DNA of 64,000 nucleotides from Elusimicrobiaceae bacterium. GTDB lineage: Bacteria; Elusimicrobiota; Elusimicrobia; Elusimicrobiales; Elusimicrobiaceae. Shown here in pieces: positions 33,623 to 43,019 of this stretch. How positions within the stretch are numbered: position 1 is the stretch's first letter; each line of letters opens with the position of its first letter. The notes under the pieces were generated by a model, which did no database searches, was not told where the DNA came from, and saw only the letters and a program-made list of their open reading frames with translations. A program made the translations under genes and the position numbers. Location of the stretch: the NCBI GenBank assembly GCA_017534965.1, contig JAFXVA010000006.1:24670-88669 (forward strand), in the 5' to 3' direction.

Positions 33623-34743
33623 ACTTGCCCTTTGACCCGGAAAAAATTTTTTCTGTTTCTGAAATCAGCCAAATAATCAAAGAAATGCTTGAAGGCGTTT
33701 TCGGTGATATTAAAATTGAAGGCGAGATTTCCAATTTAAAAACCGCTTCCAGCGGGCATATTTATTTTGATTTAAAAGATGAAAATGCTTTAATTTCCGT
33801 TGTTTTATTTAGGGGATATGCACGAGGAGTTAAACTTGAAGAAGGCCTAAAAGTGCAAATTGATGGCGAAATTTCCTGCTATATTAAACAAGGCCGCTAT
33901 CAAATAATTGCCCACTCCGTCCAAACACAAAGCAAAGGAAATCTCTATCTTGAATTTGAAAAATTAAAAGAAAAACTTACCAAAGAAGGCCTTTTCGATG
34001 AAGATAAAAAATTGCCTTTGCCGAAATTTCCAAAAAGAATAGGCGTTGCCACTTCGCCGACAGGCGCTGCAATAAGAGATATTTTATCAGTCTTAAACCG
34101 CCGTGCAACCGGACTAGAAATTATTATTGCTCCTTGCGCCGTTCAAGGCGAGCAGGCAAAACAGGAAATTGTCCAAGCGATTAAAAATCTTAATAATTTA
34201 AAACCAAAAATTGATGTTATTTTAGTTGGCCGTGGCGGTGGCAGTATGGAAGATCTTTGGGCTTTTAATGAAGAAATCGTCGTGCGAGCAGTAGCTGCAA
34301 GCAAAATACCTGTAATTTCCTGCGTGGGCCACGAGGTTGATTTTACTTTGACAGATTTTGCCGCTTCCCTTCGCGCACCAACGCCTTCTGCTGCTGCCGA
34401 GCTTGTAGTTGAAACTTCTTCAAGTCTTATAGAACGCGTGAATCAATTAAACAAAAATCTTTTACAAACCATAACAATTAAATATGAGCGGCTTTTTGGC
34501 CGTCTTAAAATGGCGGTGGAAAATAAAATTTTCAAAAATCCTTCTATAATTTTTAATCAAAAAGAACAACGGCTTGATATCGCACAAAACCGCTTAAAAG
34601 ATTTAAGCCCGTTTAATGTTTTAAAGCGCGGTTATTCTATTGTCAGGCGCAAAAGCGATAATAAGGTTGTCAAATCATCCTTAAAAGGCGAACGCTTAAA
34701 AATACAAAGTTCGCAAGATATTTACGAGGTAGAAACTATATGA
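33619..34743 (+). CDS. xseA: Exodeoxyribonuclease VII large subunit
   Basis: 374 residues, shorter than the E. coli enzyme (about 456), mainly because the coiled-coil region is reduced. N-terminal OB fold (GEISNLKTASSGHIYFDLKD), then the catalytic domain with PKRIGVATSPTGAAIRDIL, GRGGGSMEDLWAFN and SCVGHEVDFTLTDFAA. It degrades single-stranded DNA with XseB. ATGA overlaps with rarA upstream and xseB downstream. Confidence 0.95.
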   Translation: MNLPFDPEKIFSVSEISQIIKEMLEGVFGDIKIEGEISNLKTASSGHIYFDLKDENALISVVLFRGYARGVKLEEGLKVQIDGEISCYIKQGRYQIIAHSVQTQSKGNLYLEFEKLKEKLTKEGLFDEDKKLPLPKFPKRIGVATSPTGAAIRDILSVLNRRATGLEIIIAPCAVQGEQAKQEIVQAIKNLNNLKPKIDVILVGRGGGSMEDLWAFNEEIVVRAVAASKIPVISCVGHEVDFTLTDFAASLRAPTPSAAAELVVETSSSLIERVNQLNKNLLQTITIKYERLFGRLKMAVENKIFKNPSIIFNQKEQRLDIAQNRLKDLSPFNVLKRGYSIVRRKSDNKVVKSSLKGERLKIQSSQDIYEVETI

Positions 34744-34958
34744 AATTAACTTTTGAAAAGAAACTTGATAAACTTGAAGAAATTATTTCCAAACTTGAAG
34801 ATCCTTCTTTAGAACTAGAGCAAAGTGCCAAACTTTTTGAAGAAGGCCTAACTTTATCTAAAGAATTAAGCGCGCAACTTGGCGAAGTTAAAAATAAAGT
34901 TGAAATCTTAAAAAAACAAGGTGCCGAACTTAAACTTGAAAGTTTTGAGGAAGAATAA
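34740..34958 (+). CDS. xseB: Exodeoxyribonuclease VII small subunit
   Basis: 72 residues: the family pattern FEKKLDKLEEIISKLEDPSL, then LELEQSAKLFEEGL and a helical tail. Several copies decorate XseA. Start overlaps the xseA stop. Confidence 0.93.
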   Translation: MKLTFEKKLDKLEEIISKLEDPSLELEQSAKLFEEGLTLSKELSAQLGEVKNKVEILKKQGAELKLESFEEE

Positions 34959-34962
34959 AAAT

Positions 34963-35712
34963 ATGCCAAAACTCCGTCTTGATAATGCCCTTGTAGAAAA
35001 GGGACTTGCGCCAAGCCGCAATAAAGCCCAAGCCCTAATTATGGCCGGCGAAGTTTTGGTAAATAATCAAGTTGAAACCCGTGCCGATAGAAATATAAAA
35101 GAAGAAGACCTTATTACTTTAAAAGAAAAATCTTGCCCTTATGTTTCACGCGGGGGCCTTAAATTAAAAGGCGCCTTAAACAATTTTAATATCGTTTTAA
35201 AAGATAAAATTTGCGTTGATATTGGTGTTGCTACAGGCGGCTTTTCGCATTGTATGCTAATGGAAGGTGCAAAAAAAGTTTATGGCGTTGATGTAGGTAA
35301 AGGGCAAATTGCAAGTGAAATTTTAAAATACCCAAATTTTATTTTTCGTCCTAACACCAATGCTCGCTATATTACGCCTGATATGTTTGAAGATAAATTT
35401 GAATTTGCCGCCGTGGATGTTTCTTTTATTTCCCTCAAAATGATAATGCCGGCTTTGTTTAATTGTATGGCAAAAAAAGCGCAAATTGTTTTTTTAATTA
35501 AACCGCAATTTGAACTAACCCCAAAAGAAGTACCCCACGGCATTGTTAAGACCGAAGAAAACCGCCAAAAAGCAATTTCCTCTTTAAAAGAATTTTTTAA
35601 CGAGAATATTAAAGAAAAATTTAACGCCAAAGAAGCCGGCCTTTGCCCTTCTCCCATCACGGGTGTTCACGGCAACCAAGAATATCTTTGGTACATCAAA
35701 ATCGGCAAATAA
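34963..35712 (+). CDS. TlyA family rRNA 2'-O-methyltransferase
   Basis: 249 residues from the ATG at 34963, 4 nt after xseB; a frame extension to 34921 lies inside xseB and is unlikely. N-terminal S4 RNA-binding domain (RLDNALVEKGLAPSRNKAQA), then an FtsJ-like methyltransferase: YVSRGGLKLKGAL, CVDIGVATGGFSHCML (SAM loop) and AAVDVSFISLKMI. TlyA enzymes methylate ribosomal RNA cytidines; many were first named hemolysins. A GAGGAAG ribosome site overlaps the end of xseB. Confidence 0.92.
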   Translation: MPKLRLDNALVEKGLAPSRNKAQALIMAGEVLVNNQVETRADRNIKEEDLITLKEKSCPYVSRGGLKLKGALNNFNIVLKDKICVDIGVATGGFSHCMLMEGAKKVYGVDVGKGQIASEILKYPNFIFRPNTNARYITPDMFEDKFEFAAVDVSFISLKMIMPALFNCMAKKAQIVFLIKPQFELTPKEVPHGIVKTEENRQKAISSLKEFFNENIKEKFNAKEAGLCPSPITGVHGNQEYLWYIKIGK

Positions 35713-35728
35713 TTTATTCTATATAATA

Positions 35729-35766
35729 AAAATCCCTTTCCTTGATTATATAAGGAAAGGGATTTT
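35729..35766 (+). terminator. Terminator after tlyA
   Basis: AAAATCCCTTTCCTT and AAGGAAAGGGATTTT form a 15-bp perfect stem with a short loop. Confidence 0.85.
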
Positions 35767-35793
35767 AAATCTAGTCTAACACAGAAGTTTTAT

Positions 35794-35835
35794 AAGACTT
35801 TTTAGGGGCAATAATATTACCCCTAAAAAAGTCTT
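35794..35835 (-). terminator. Terminator after pilT
   Basis: AAGACTTTTTAGGGG and CCCCTAAAAAAGTCTT pair (one extra A) between convergent tlyA and pilT, just 3' of pilT. A second, separate hairpin from the one ending tlyA. Confidence 0.65.
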
Positions 35836-35842
35836 CGCAAAA

Positions 35843-36916
35843 CTATTTTTCTTTGCCGCTGATTTGGACCATATATGCCTTAAAGTCGTTAACATCAGTA
35901 GAGTGGGTTAAGGCATCTTCATAAGAAATTTTCTTACTCAAATAAAGTTCGGCTAAACTGCGGTTCATTGTGGACATACCAAATTGGGTGCCCGTTTGCA
36001 TAACGTGAATAAGCTGCTCGGTCTTTTCATCGCGGATGATAGCTCTTGCTGCGGAAGTTGCAAGTAAAACTTCCGTTGCAAGCACGCGGCTTTTGCCATC
36101 AGCCGTAAGTAATAATTGTTGTGAGAAAACGGCTTCAAGCACGAATGATAATTGGGTTCTTGCCTGCACTTGTTGGTTCGGCGGATACATATCAATAATA
36201 CGGTTGATTGTTTGCATAGCATCGTTAGTGTGCAAGGTTGCAAAAACCAAGTGGCCTGTTTCAGCAGCGTTAAGGGCTTGCTGGGTTGTTTCAAGGTCTC
36301 TTAACTCACCGACCAAGATAACATCAGGGTCTTGTCTTAAAACATATTTAAGAGCAGTGGCGAAACTTTCTGTATCATAGCCGACTTCTCTTTGATTGAC
36401 GATACTTCTTTTATGCTTATGAACGAATTCCACCGGGTCTTCAACCGTCATAATATGATAACCATAATTTTCATTGATATAGTTAATCATACTTGCAAGT
36501 GAAGTAGATTTACCGGAACCTGTAGGCCCTGTAACCAAAATTAAACCTTTATTTAAGTTGACAATTCTATCAACAGCAGCAGGAAGGCCGAGTTCTCTAA
36601 ATGTCTTAAAACCTGTAGGTATTGCTCTTATGGCAACGCCGACATTTCCTCTCTGTCTAAAGACGTTAACTCTTATACGACCGACATCTTTAATAGAAAA
36701 TGCGAAGTCAAGTTCATTATGGGTTTCAAATCTACTCTTTTGTTCATCAGTCATAATAGAGTAAATTAAGGCCTGCGTTTGTTCCGGAGTTAAAGGATCA
36801 AAAGGTGTAGCAAAAAGTTCCCCGTTAATACGCAAGATAGGTGGCACACCGACTGTTAAATGTAAGTCTGAAGCCCCTTTATTTTTCATCAGATAAAACA
36901 ACTCGTCAATCAACAT
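35843..36916 (-). CDS. pilT: Twitching motility ATPase PilT
   Basis: 357 residues. N-terminal PAS-like domain (SDLHLTVGVPPILRINGEL), Walker A GPTGSGKST, Asp box, Walker B DVILVGELRDLET and His box HLVFATLHTNDA. The hexameric motor retracts type IV pili. The AIRAIPTGF motif is typical for PilT. The gene is not beside other pilus assembly genes here, but prepilins are encoded at 24.5-25.3 and 52.3-52.8 kb. AAGGAG site; 3-nt gap after the upstream GYF-like membrane protein gene. Confidence 0.95.
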   Translation of the reverse strand: MLIDELFYLMKNKGASDLHLTVGVPPILRINGELFATPFDPLTPEQTQALIYSIMTDEQKSRFETHNELDFAFSIKDVGRIRVNVFRQRGNVGVAIRAIPTGFKTFRELGLPAAVDRIVNLNKGLILVTGPTGSGKSTSLASMINYINENYGYHIMTVEDPVEFVHKHKRSIVNQREVGYDTESFATALKYVLRQDPDVILVGELRDLETTQQALNAAETGHLVFATLHTNDAMQTINRIIDMYPPNQQVQARTQLSFVLEAVFSQQLLLTADGKSRVLATEVLLATSAARAIIRDEKTEQLIHVMQTGTQFGMSTMNRSLAELYLSKKISYEDALTHSTDVNDFKAYMVQISGKEK

Positions 36917-36919
36917 TTT

Positions 36920-38278
36920 TTATTCTCCTTTCATTAATAAATCTATCCCTAAATTATTTAAGCCATTAATTTCATTTTTATCCAAATCTATGCTGAAAGA
37001 ATAAATCATCGGTTCTTGACGAATCTTACTAGCATTAAAATGGACATAATAATTTCTGCCACTCAAAATATCAGCTACCCAGTTAGTTTGATAAGAAGCA
37101 TACTTATTATTTAAGTATTCTTCCAAAGTTTTACCACTTGGAAGAACAAATCTTTTTACTTTTGCCAAAGCTCTTTGTTTATCCGTAGCACTGGCTTGTG
37201 TATTATTTACATAAGCGGAAGTATCCGTTGTCGGCGGAATTTCCGCAATAGATTGCGGTTTTCTTACAGGTTCTTCTCTTAAAGGTATATTAGTATTTGT
37301 CAAAGGCACCGGAGCAGCAACTGCGTGAGCTTTTTCATTTTCACTTCCGCCCATAAAAGCTAAAACTAAAGCAACTACCACCAGCACAAACATAACAATA
37401 AGTAAAAGATATATTTTATTATTTCTTGTTTGCTTTTCTAAATCAGAATCTTTATCAATATTTTTTATTTTTATATTTTCTCTTTGTTCTTTATCTTGGC
37501 CGTAAGTATCGTAAATATCTTCGGTAATATCTTTAAGTTCCTTTGTTTTTTGTTGTGTTCTTTCAAAAATATTAAGAATTGGGGTATCTTCTAAAGTATC
37601 TTCCGTAGGCAAAGTATCTTCCGGTGTAACATTATCAATCTGTTCTGTAGAGGGTTCTTCTTCTTCACTTAAAATTGCTTTAGCCGGGATATCTTCAAGC
37701 AAAGTATCTCCATCAGCATCTAAGCGCGGGGCTATTGTATGATCTGAAATTGTTTCTTCAATATTAGGGGCAATTTCCGGTCTATCTGTTTCAAAAGGAT
37801 TTTTTTCCTCTGTTTTTTCAGAATCTTCCGGTTTAGTTTCTAAAATAGAAGGCACCTCTTCTTCTTTTATATCCTGTTCTATAGGTGCAGTTAGTGTTTC
37901 TTCTTTTGTTTCTTCTGCAGGATTAAAGATCGGTTCTTCTTTAGCTATCTCTTGGGTATATTCTTTTACTTCTTCTTTAGGTTCTTGGTCTTTATTTTCT
38001 TTTATCTCTTCGGAGTTTTCTTTTGAATTATCTGAAGAGGAATAATCTACTTCAATATCATCCAAAGCAATTTCCTGCGGTATTTCCATTTCAATATCGC
38101 CTGATATAATAGCAGCAAAATCTTGCCCGTAAGTTTGTGCCGGTTTCCAAAATTCTGCCTGCTCTGCTTTGTCTTCAGGACAAACTAAAGATTCCCCTGT
38201 AAAAAGGTTATCTTTTGCTATTTCTTCTGCAGTCCAAGGACCAAGAATATCGCCTTCTTTTAGATACCAATATTTCAT
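36920..38278 (-). CDS. GYF_2-like domain membrane protein with acidic linker
   Basis: 452 residues. The first 40 residues (WYLKEGDILGPWTAEEIAK) resemble the GYF_2 domain, a small peptide-binding fold. A very acidic, low-complexity stretch rich in Glu, Thr, Pro and Ile runs to about 290, then a single membrane helix (LLLIVMFVLVVVALVLAFMG) and a periplasmic C-terminal domain of about 140 residues. Overall function is unknown. It is squeezed between gltX (adjacent codons) and pilT (3-nt gap), so it may link the cytoplasmic face to a pilus-related envelope function; that is inference from position. Confidence 0.75.
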   Translation of the reverse strand: MKYWYLKEGDILGPWTAEEIAKDNLFTGESLVCPEDKAEQAEFWKPAQTYGQDFAAIISGDIEMEIPQEIALDDIEVDYSSSDNSKENSEEIKENKDQEPKEEVKEYTQEIAKEEPIFNPAEETKEETLTAPIEQDIKEEEVPSILETKPEDSEKTEEKNPFETDRPEIAPNIEETISDHTIAPRLDADGDTLLEDIPAKAILSEEEEPSTEQIDNVTPEDTLPTEDTLEDTPILNIFERTQQKTKELKDITEDIYDTYGQDKEQRENIKIKNIDKDSDLEKQTRNNKIYLLLIVMFVLVVVALVLAFMGGSENEKAHAVAAPVPLTNTNIPLREEPVRKPQSIAEIPPTTDTSAYVNNTQASATDKQRALAKVKRFVLPSGKTLEEYLNNKYASYQTNWVADILSGRNYYVHFNASKIRQEPMIYSFSIDLDKNEINGLNNLGIDLLMKGE

Positions 38279-39745
38279 TTAGTTCCCGCTATAATTAATT
38301 GCGGCCCCTACTCTTTTTAATACCATATCTTTGCCCATATATTCAAGCATTTTAAATAAAGTCGGGCCATGGCTTCTGCCGGAAACAGCCGCTCTTAACG
38401 GATGGAAAACCTGCCCTGCTTTTAAGCCATTATCTTTGGCTGTTTTGCGGGCGATTTCTTCTAAAGCACTTTCCGTCCAATTATCTAAAGAGCTATAAGC
38501 ACTCTCAATTAATTTAAGAGAGGCCTTTGCTGTATCAGACTTTAAAACTTTTTCAATTACATCCTCTTCATATTCTACATTATCTGTAAAGAAAAAGTTT
38601 ATCAAACCAGGAATTTCTTTTAAAGTTTTATATTTTTCTTGCTCAAGAGCAATAATGTTTTTAAGTTTTTGTTCGTCTATACCTTGGGCAACATTTGCTT
38701 CTTTTAAGAAAGGTTTTGCCGCTTCATATAAAGCATCAATACTCATTTGGCGGATATATTCGCCGTTCATCCAAGTTAATTTTGCATTATCAAAAACGGC
38801 AGGGCTTTTTTGGCAACCTTTAATATCAAATTTCTTTTCAAGTTCTCCCGGGGCAAAAAGTTGTTGGGAATCAGAAGTGCTCCAACCAAGTAAAGCAAGA
38901 TAGTTAATTAAAGCTGCCGGCAAGAAACCTTGTTTTTTATATTCAATAACGCTGGTATCACCATGCCTTTTAGAAAGTTTTGTGCCGTCCGGTCCGTGTA
39001 TCATTGAAAGGTGGGCCATTATCGGATGTTGCCAGCCAAATGCTTTATAAATTTGAATTTGGGCCGGAGTATTTGAAATATGGTCATCGCCTCTGATAAC
39101 ATGGGTCATACCCATCAAATGATCATCAATTACGCAAGCAAAATTGTAGGTTGGATAACCGCTTGTTTTTTGGATAACCAAATCATACAAATCTTTATTT
39201 TCAAAGGAAACGTGACCTCTGATTAAATCATCAAAAGCAGTTGTGCCTTCTTTTGGCATTTTAAAACGAATAACATATTTTCTGCCCTTGGCTTCAAGTT
39301 CGGCTTGCTGTTCTTTGGTTAAATTACGGCATCTGCCATCATATCTGGGCGGGCGGTGATTTGCAAGAGCATCTTTACGCATTGCTTCAAGTTCTTCTTC
39401 GGTGCAATAACATTTATAAGCAAGCCCTCTTGCCAAAAGATCATCAATATATTTTTTATATAAACCTTGATCTGCTCTTTGAGCTTGATAGTAAGGTGAG
39501 TGCGGGCCTTTAATTGTGCCATCAGGCATGGGGCCTTCATCCCATGTTAAACCGGCCCACATAAGCCCATCATAAATTGCTTTTACGGATTCCTGAGTAG
39601 ATCTTTCTTCGTCGGTATCTTCTATTCTTAAAATAAAAGTGCCACCTTCTTTTTTGGCAAAAAGATAATTAAAAAGTGCTGTTCTAAGGCCGCCAATATG
39701 TAAGTGCCCTGTCGGCGAGGGGGCAAAACGAACTCTGATACTCAT
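38279..39745 (-). CDS. gltX: Glutamate--tRNA ligase
   Basis: 488 residues, class I synthetase. HIGH motif in APSPTGHLHIGG, KMSKS-type motif TKLSKRHG, and a C-terminal anticodon-binding domain. The zinc-region Cys (CYCTEEELEAMRKDAL) is present in part. The discriminating type (only tRNA-Glu, or also tRNA-Gln) cannot be told. GAGGAAAAT precedes the ATG. First of the gltX-GYF-pilT unit. Confidence 0.97.
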   Translation of the reverse strand: MSIRVRFAPSPTGHLHIGGLRTALFNYLFAKKEGGTFILRIEDTDEERSTQESVKAIYDGLMWAGLTWDEGPMPDGTIKGPHSPYYQAQRADQGLYKKYIDDLLARGLAYKCYCTEEELEAMRKDALANHRPPRYDGRCRNLTKEQQAELEAKGRKYVIRFKMPKEGTTAFDDLIRGHVSFENKDLYDLVIQKTSGYPTYNFACVIDDHLMGMTHVIRGDDHISNTPAQIQIYKAFGWQHPIMAHLSMIHGPDGTKLSKRHGDTSVIEYKKQGFLPAALINYLALLGWSTSDSQQLFAPGELEKKFDIKGCQKSPAVFDNAKLTWMNGEYIRQMSIDALYEAAKPFLKEANVAQGIDEQKLKNIIALEQEKYKTLKEIPGLINFFFTDNVEYEEDVIEKVLKSDTAKASLKLIESAYSSLDNWTESALEEIARKTAKDNGLKAGQVFHPLRAAVSGRSHGPTLFKMLEYMGKDMVLKRVGAAINYSGN

Positions 39746-39818
39746 TTTATTTTCCTCTCAATATTTTATATAAATATATTATACTTAAATTAGAGGCATT
39801 TTTTAAGGAGATTATTTT

Positions 39819-40307
39819 ATGGCCCTTAGAATTTTTGTTACCGGTGGAACTTTTGATAAAGAATATAATGAACTTACAGGCGAGTTGTTTTTTAAAAAAA
39901 CTCATTTACAGGAAATTTTAAAACAAGGCCGTTGCCGTTTATCTGTTAAAATAACAACTTTAATGTTAAAAGATAGTCTTTTTATGACCGAAGCTGATAG
40001 AAAAGTTATTTTAAAAGCCGTTCAAAATTGTCCCGAAACGGAAATTGTTATAACCCATGGCACCGATACTATGGAAAAAACCGCTATGTTTTTAGGCGGT
40101 AAAATAAAAAATAAAACCGTTGTTTTAACAGGGGCTATGATACCTTATAAATTTGGTTCTTCAGACGGAATTTTTAATTTATCAAGTGCTTTATCCTTTG
40201 CGCAGGCCTTGCCTTATGGCACTTTTGTTGCCATGAATGGTAAACTTTTTCCCTTTGATAATGTAACAAAAAACAGAAAGTTGGGAGTTTTTGAAAATAA
40301 AAAATGA
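39819..40307 (+). CDS. Asparaginase N-terminal-domain protein
   Basis: 162 residues, about half a normal asparaginase. It has the N-terminal flavodoxin-like domain with the first active-site Thr (FVTGGTFDK) and the second Thr-Asp (ITHGTDTMEKTA), plus VVLTGAMIPY. The C-terminal domain that completes type I/II asparaginases is absent, and the protein ends cleanly after LGVFENKK, so it belongs to the short single-domain group rather than being a broken gene. Activity is uncertain. Strong AAGGAG site; overlaps the phosphoesterase gene by 4 nt. Confidence 0.82.
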   Translation: MALRIFVTGGTFDKEYNELTGELFFKKTHLQEILKQGRCRLSVKITTLMLKDSLFMTEADRKVILKAVQNCPETEIVITHGTDTMEKTAMFLGGKIKNKTVVLTGAMIPYKFGSSDGIFNLSSALSFAQALPYGTFVAMNGKLFPFDNVTKNRKLGVFENKK

Positions 40308-41326
40308 TTGTATTTTTTTTAGTTTTTGCTTTCATAATTATTTTAATGCATTACATTTGCTTTTTGCAGTGTTTTGCCTTGTCTTCCCCATTATTAAAAT
40401 ACTTACCCTTAACCTTAGGAATAACTTTTATTTTTTTACTTTTTGCAGTATCAAAATATAATGGTTTTGGGGCCTCAATCTTACATATACTTGTTCATAA
40501 TTGGCTGGGATTTATTTTTCTCTGGTTCTGTTTTAGTTTTGTTTTCATTTTTCTTAAAATATTCCACTTAAATTTGCCCTCTTATTTACCTTTAATTATT
40601 GCTGTTATCTTAACTTTAATTTCCACATGGACAGCTTTTAAAGAACCGGTTATAAAACAAATTGAAATTACTAGTAATAAATTACAAAGGCCTCTTATAC
40701 TTGCTCAAATTTCCGATACTCATTTAGGTAAAAATATTAATCCAAAACGTCTTGAAAAAGCCCTAAAAGAACTAAGCTCTTATAACCCGGATATTGTTGT
40801 TTTTACAGGTGATATTTTTGAAGAAACAAAAAACATGCAACCTTATATAGACTTAATTAAAAATTTAAACGCACCTTGCGGTAAATATGTGATAAGCGGC
40901 AATCACGAATATTATACCGGCCTTGCTGCAAGCAGAGAACTTTTTAAGCAAGCAGGTTTAATTGACCTTGATAATAAAACTATTGAAACTTGCGGACTAA
41001 TAATAAACGGCGTAAGTGATACACCGGATAAGAACTTTTTAAATAAGCTTGAAAAACAAGAGAAATTTTCTATTTTACTTAGCCATCAGCCAAATAATTT
41101 TAAGGAGCTTTCCCCCAAAATTGATTTAATGTTAAGTGGGCATACTCATGCAGGGCAAATTTGGCCTTTTAATTATTTAGTTGCTTTAAGATATCCTTAT
41201 ACAAAAGGGTTTTATAAATACGGAGAAAGTAATTTATATGTAAATTCCGGCACTTTTTATTGGGGGCCGACAATGCGTTTATTTACAAATAATGAAATTA
41301 CTTTAATAAAATTAAATGAAAAATAA
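40304..41326 (+). CDS. Membrane-anchored metallophosphoesterase (YkuE-like)
   Basis: 340 residues. About four membrane helices in the first 110 residues, then a calcineurin-like phosphoesterase domain with all metal motifs: SDTHLG, FTGDIFE, GNHEYY, LSHQP and SGHTHAGQIWP. YkuE-type enzymes are membrane phosphohydrolases; some relatives act on lipid A precursors, but no substrate is shown here. Overlaps genes on either side (4 and 11 nt) in an operon with the asparaginase-like protein and a GH3 enzyme. Confidence 0.88.
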   Translation: MIVFFLVFAFIIILMHYICFLQCFALSSPLLKYLPLTLGITFIFLLFAVSKYNGFGASILHILVHNWLGFIFLWFCFSFVFIFLKIFHLNLPSYLPLIIAVILTLISTWTAFKEPVIKQIEITSNKLQRPLILAQISDTHLGKNINPKRLEKALKELSSYNPDIVVFTGDIFEETKNMQPYIDLIKNLNAPCGKYVISGNHEYYTGLAASRELFKQAGLIDLDNKTIETCGLIINGVSDTPDKNFLNKLEKQEKFSILLSHQPNNFKELSPKIDLMLSGHTHAGQIWPFNYLVALRYPYTKGFYKYGESNLYVNSGTFYWGPTMRLFTNNEITLIKLNEK

Positions 41327-42971
41327 ACTTATTTTATTTATATTTTGTTTTTGTTTTTTATCTCCTCTTTTTGCGCAAACGAATAATGAAAAGAAACCTT
41401 TAAATCAAATTACTTTTCAAGATTTATCTTTACAAGAAAAACTTGCCCAAACAATATTTATTGCTACAGATATTGATACTGCTTATAAATATCAAAGTGC
41501 TATAGAAAAAGGGCTTGTGGGCGGTGTTTTAATACAATGGGGCAACTATTCCTTAGAAGAAACAAGAGAACTTATTGATAAAATGCAGGGCTGGGCCAAA
41601 AAAAGTCCAAGCGGACTGCCTTTGCTTATTGCTATTGATTATGAAGGCGGAACCGTTTACACACCTGTAACTTTGGGCTTTCCTTATTTACCCACAAATA
41701 TGCTCCTTGCAGCCGCCAATAATCCTATGGATACGACAACTCTTTTTTATATCGTTGCTACCGAACTTAAAAACGCCGGAATAAATATAAACTTTTCCCC
41801 GGTAATAGATGTAAACAATAATCCTTCTAATCCAATCATCGGCGTTAGAAGTTTCGGCTCTAATCCAAAAATTGTTTCTGATATGGGGGTAGCCGTAATA
41901 ACCGGTATGCAAAAAGCCGGCGTAATGGCTGTTGCAAAACATTTTCCAGGACATGGCGAAACCGCTTTAGATAGCCACTACGCAACCCCGCGTTTTGCGC
42001 AAGATAAAGATTCTTTTAAAAAAATACATTTACCCCCATTTAAAGAAGCCATAAAAAATGGTGTTATGGGTATAATGAGTGCCCATATAATTTATGATTT
42101 TTTAGATGATAAAAACCCTGCTACTTTTAGTCCTATTATTATGAATGATTTATTAAAAAAGAAACTTGGTTTTAAAGGAATAATAATTTCCGATAGTCTT
42201 GATATGCAAGGGGCCTCCAAAACCGGCAATATAACAAATGCAGCCCTTCAATCTTTAATAAGCGGTGTTGATATTGTTTTAACAAGCCGCCAAAACCCTG
42301 CTATAACAAATGCCGAGCTTTTAAAACAAATAAATAAAACTCTGCCTAAAAGCAGAGTGGAAGAATCCGCCCAAAAAGTTTTTAACTTAAAGAAACAACT
42401 TGGCCTTTTTGAAGAAAACAAACCAAGTATGCCGATAAAATCTTCCCTTGAGGCCTATAATTATTTCGCACAAAAATTATCAAACCAAGGAGTTTCCGTA
42501 ATCAAAGCGGAAAAAGATTTTATTCCCTTTAAAACTGAAAAACAAAGTCCAAAACTTTGCACAATTTTATTTTCCCCCACTCGCTTTACCGATCAATTAA
42601 TAGATTTTTCCGCCCCGTTTATTGACAAGGGCTGGCAAGTTAAGTATTACAATGCCTCCATGCGTCCACAAACAAAAGATATGCAAAGAGCAAAAGAATG
42701 TATGAAAGAGGCAGATTTAGTTGTAGTGGGCTCGCTTCAATGGGCAGATAAATCTTTAGTAAGCCAAAAAGCTGCAATTAAACAACTTTCCAAAATAAAC
42801 CCTGATATTGTTTTGCTTTCGTTAATGAGTCCTTATGACATCAAAAATTATCCGGAAATTAAAAATGTAATTGCCATGTATGGCATAAGCAAATTTTCTT
42901 CTAAAGCAGCGGCCAATATTATCCTTGGCAATATTGAAGCAAAAGGCCAAGCCACTGTTAATTTGAAATAA
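41316..42971 (+). CDS. Secreted GH3 beta-N-acetylhexosaminidase (NagZ-like)
   Basis: 551 residues. Signal peptide (LILFIFCFCFLSPLFAQ), GH3 barrel with KHFPGHGETALDSH, the flexible loop carrying the His-Asp acid/base pair of NagZ, and nucleophile Asp in ISDSLDMQGA. A C-terminal alpha/beta domain of about 180 residues is present, as in two-domain NagZ of Gram-positive bacteria. It should cut beta-GlcNAc from muropeptides in the periplasm. Ends in a terminator. Confidence 0.9.
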   Translation: MKNKLILFIFCFCFLSPLFAQTNNEKKPLNQITFQDLSLQEKLAQTIFIATDIDTAYKYQSAIEKGLVGGVLIQWGNYSLEETRELIDKMQGWAKKSPSGLPLLIAIDYEGGTVYTPVTLGFPYLPTNMLLAAANNPMDTTTLFYIVATELKNAGININFSPVIDVNNNPSNPIIGVRSFGSNPKIVSDMGVAVITGMQKAGVMAVAKHFPGHGETALDSHYATPRFAQDKDSFKKIHLPPFKEAIKNGVMGIMSAHIIYDFLDDKNPATFSPIIMNDLLKKKLGFKGIIISDSLDMQGASKTGNITNAALQSLISGVDIVLTSRQNPAITNAELLKQINKTLPKSRVEESAQKVFNLKKQLGLFEENKPSMPIKSSLEAYNYFAQKLSNQGVSVIKAEKDFIPFKTEKQSPKLCTILFSPTRFTDQLIDFSAPFIDKGWQVKYYNASMRPQTKDMQRAKECMKEADLVVVGSLQWADKSLVSQKAAIKQLSKINPDIVLLSLMSPYDIKNYPEIKNVIAMYGISKFSSKAAANIILGNIEAKGQATVNLK

Positions 42972-43000
42972 AAATCCCACAGTTTATACTGAGGGATTTT
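42971..43000. terminator. Terminator between GH3 and PhoH genes
   Basis: AAAATCCC-A-CAGT and ACTG-A-GGGATTTT form a stem with one A-A mismatch and a TTAT loop between convergent genes. Confidence 0.75.
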
Positions 43001-43019
43001 TATAATTTAAAACAAACTC

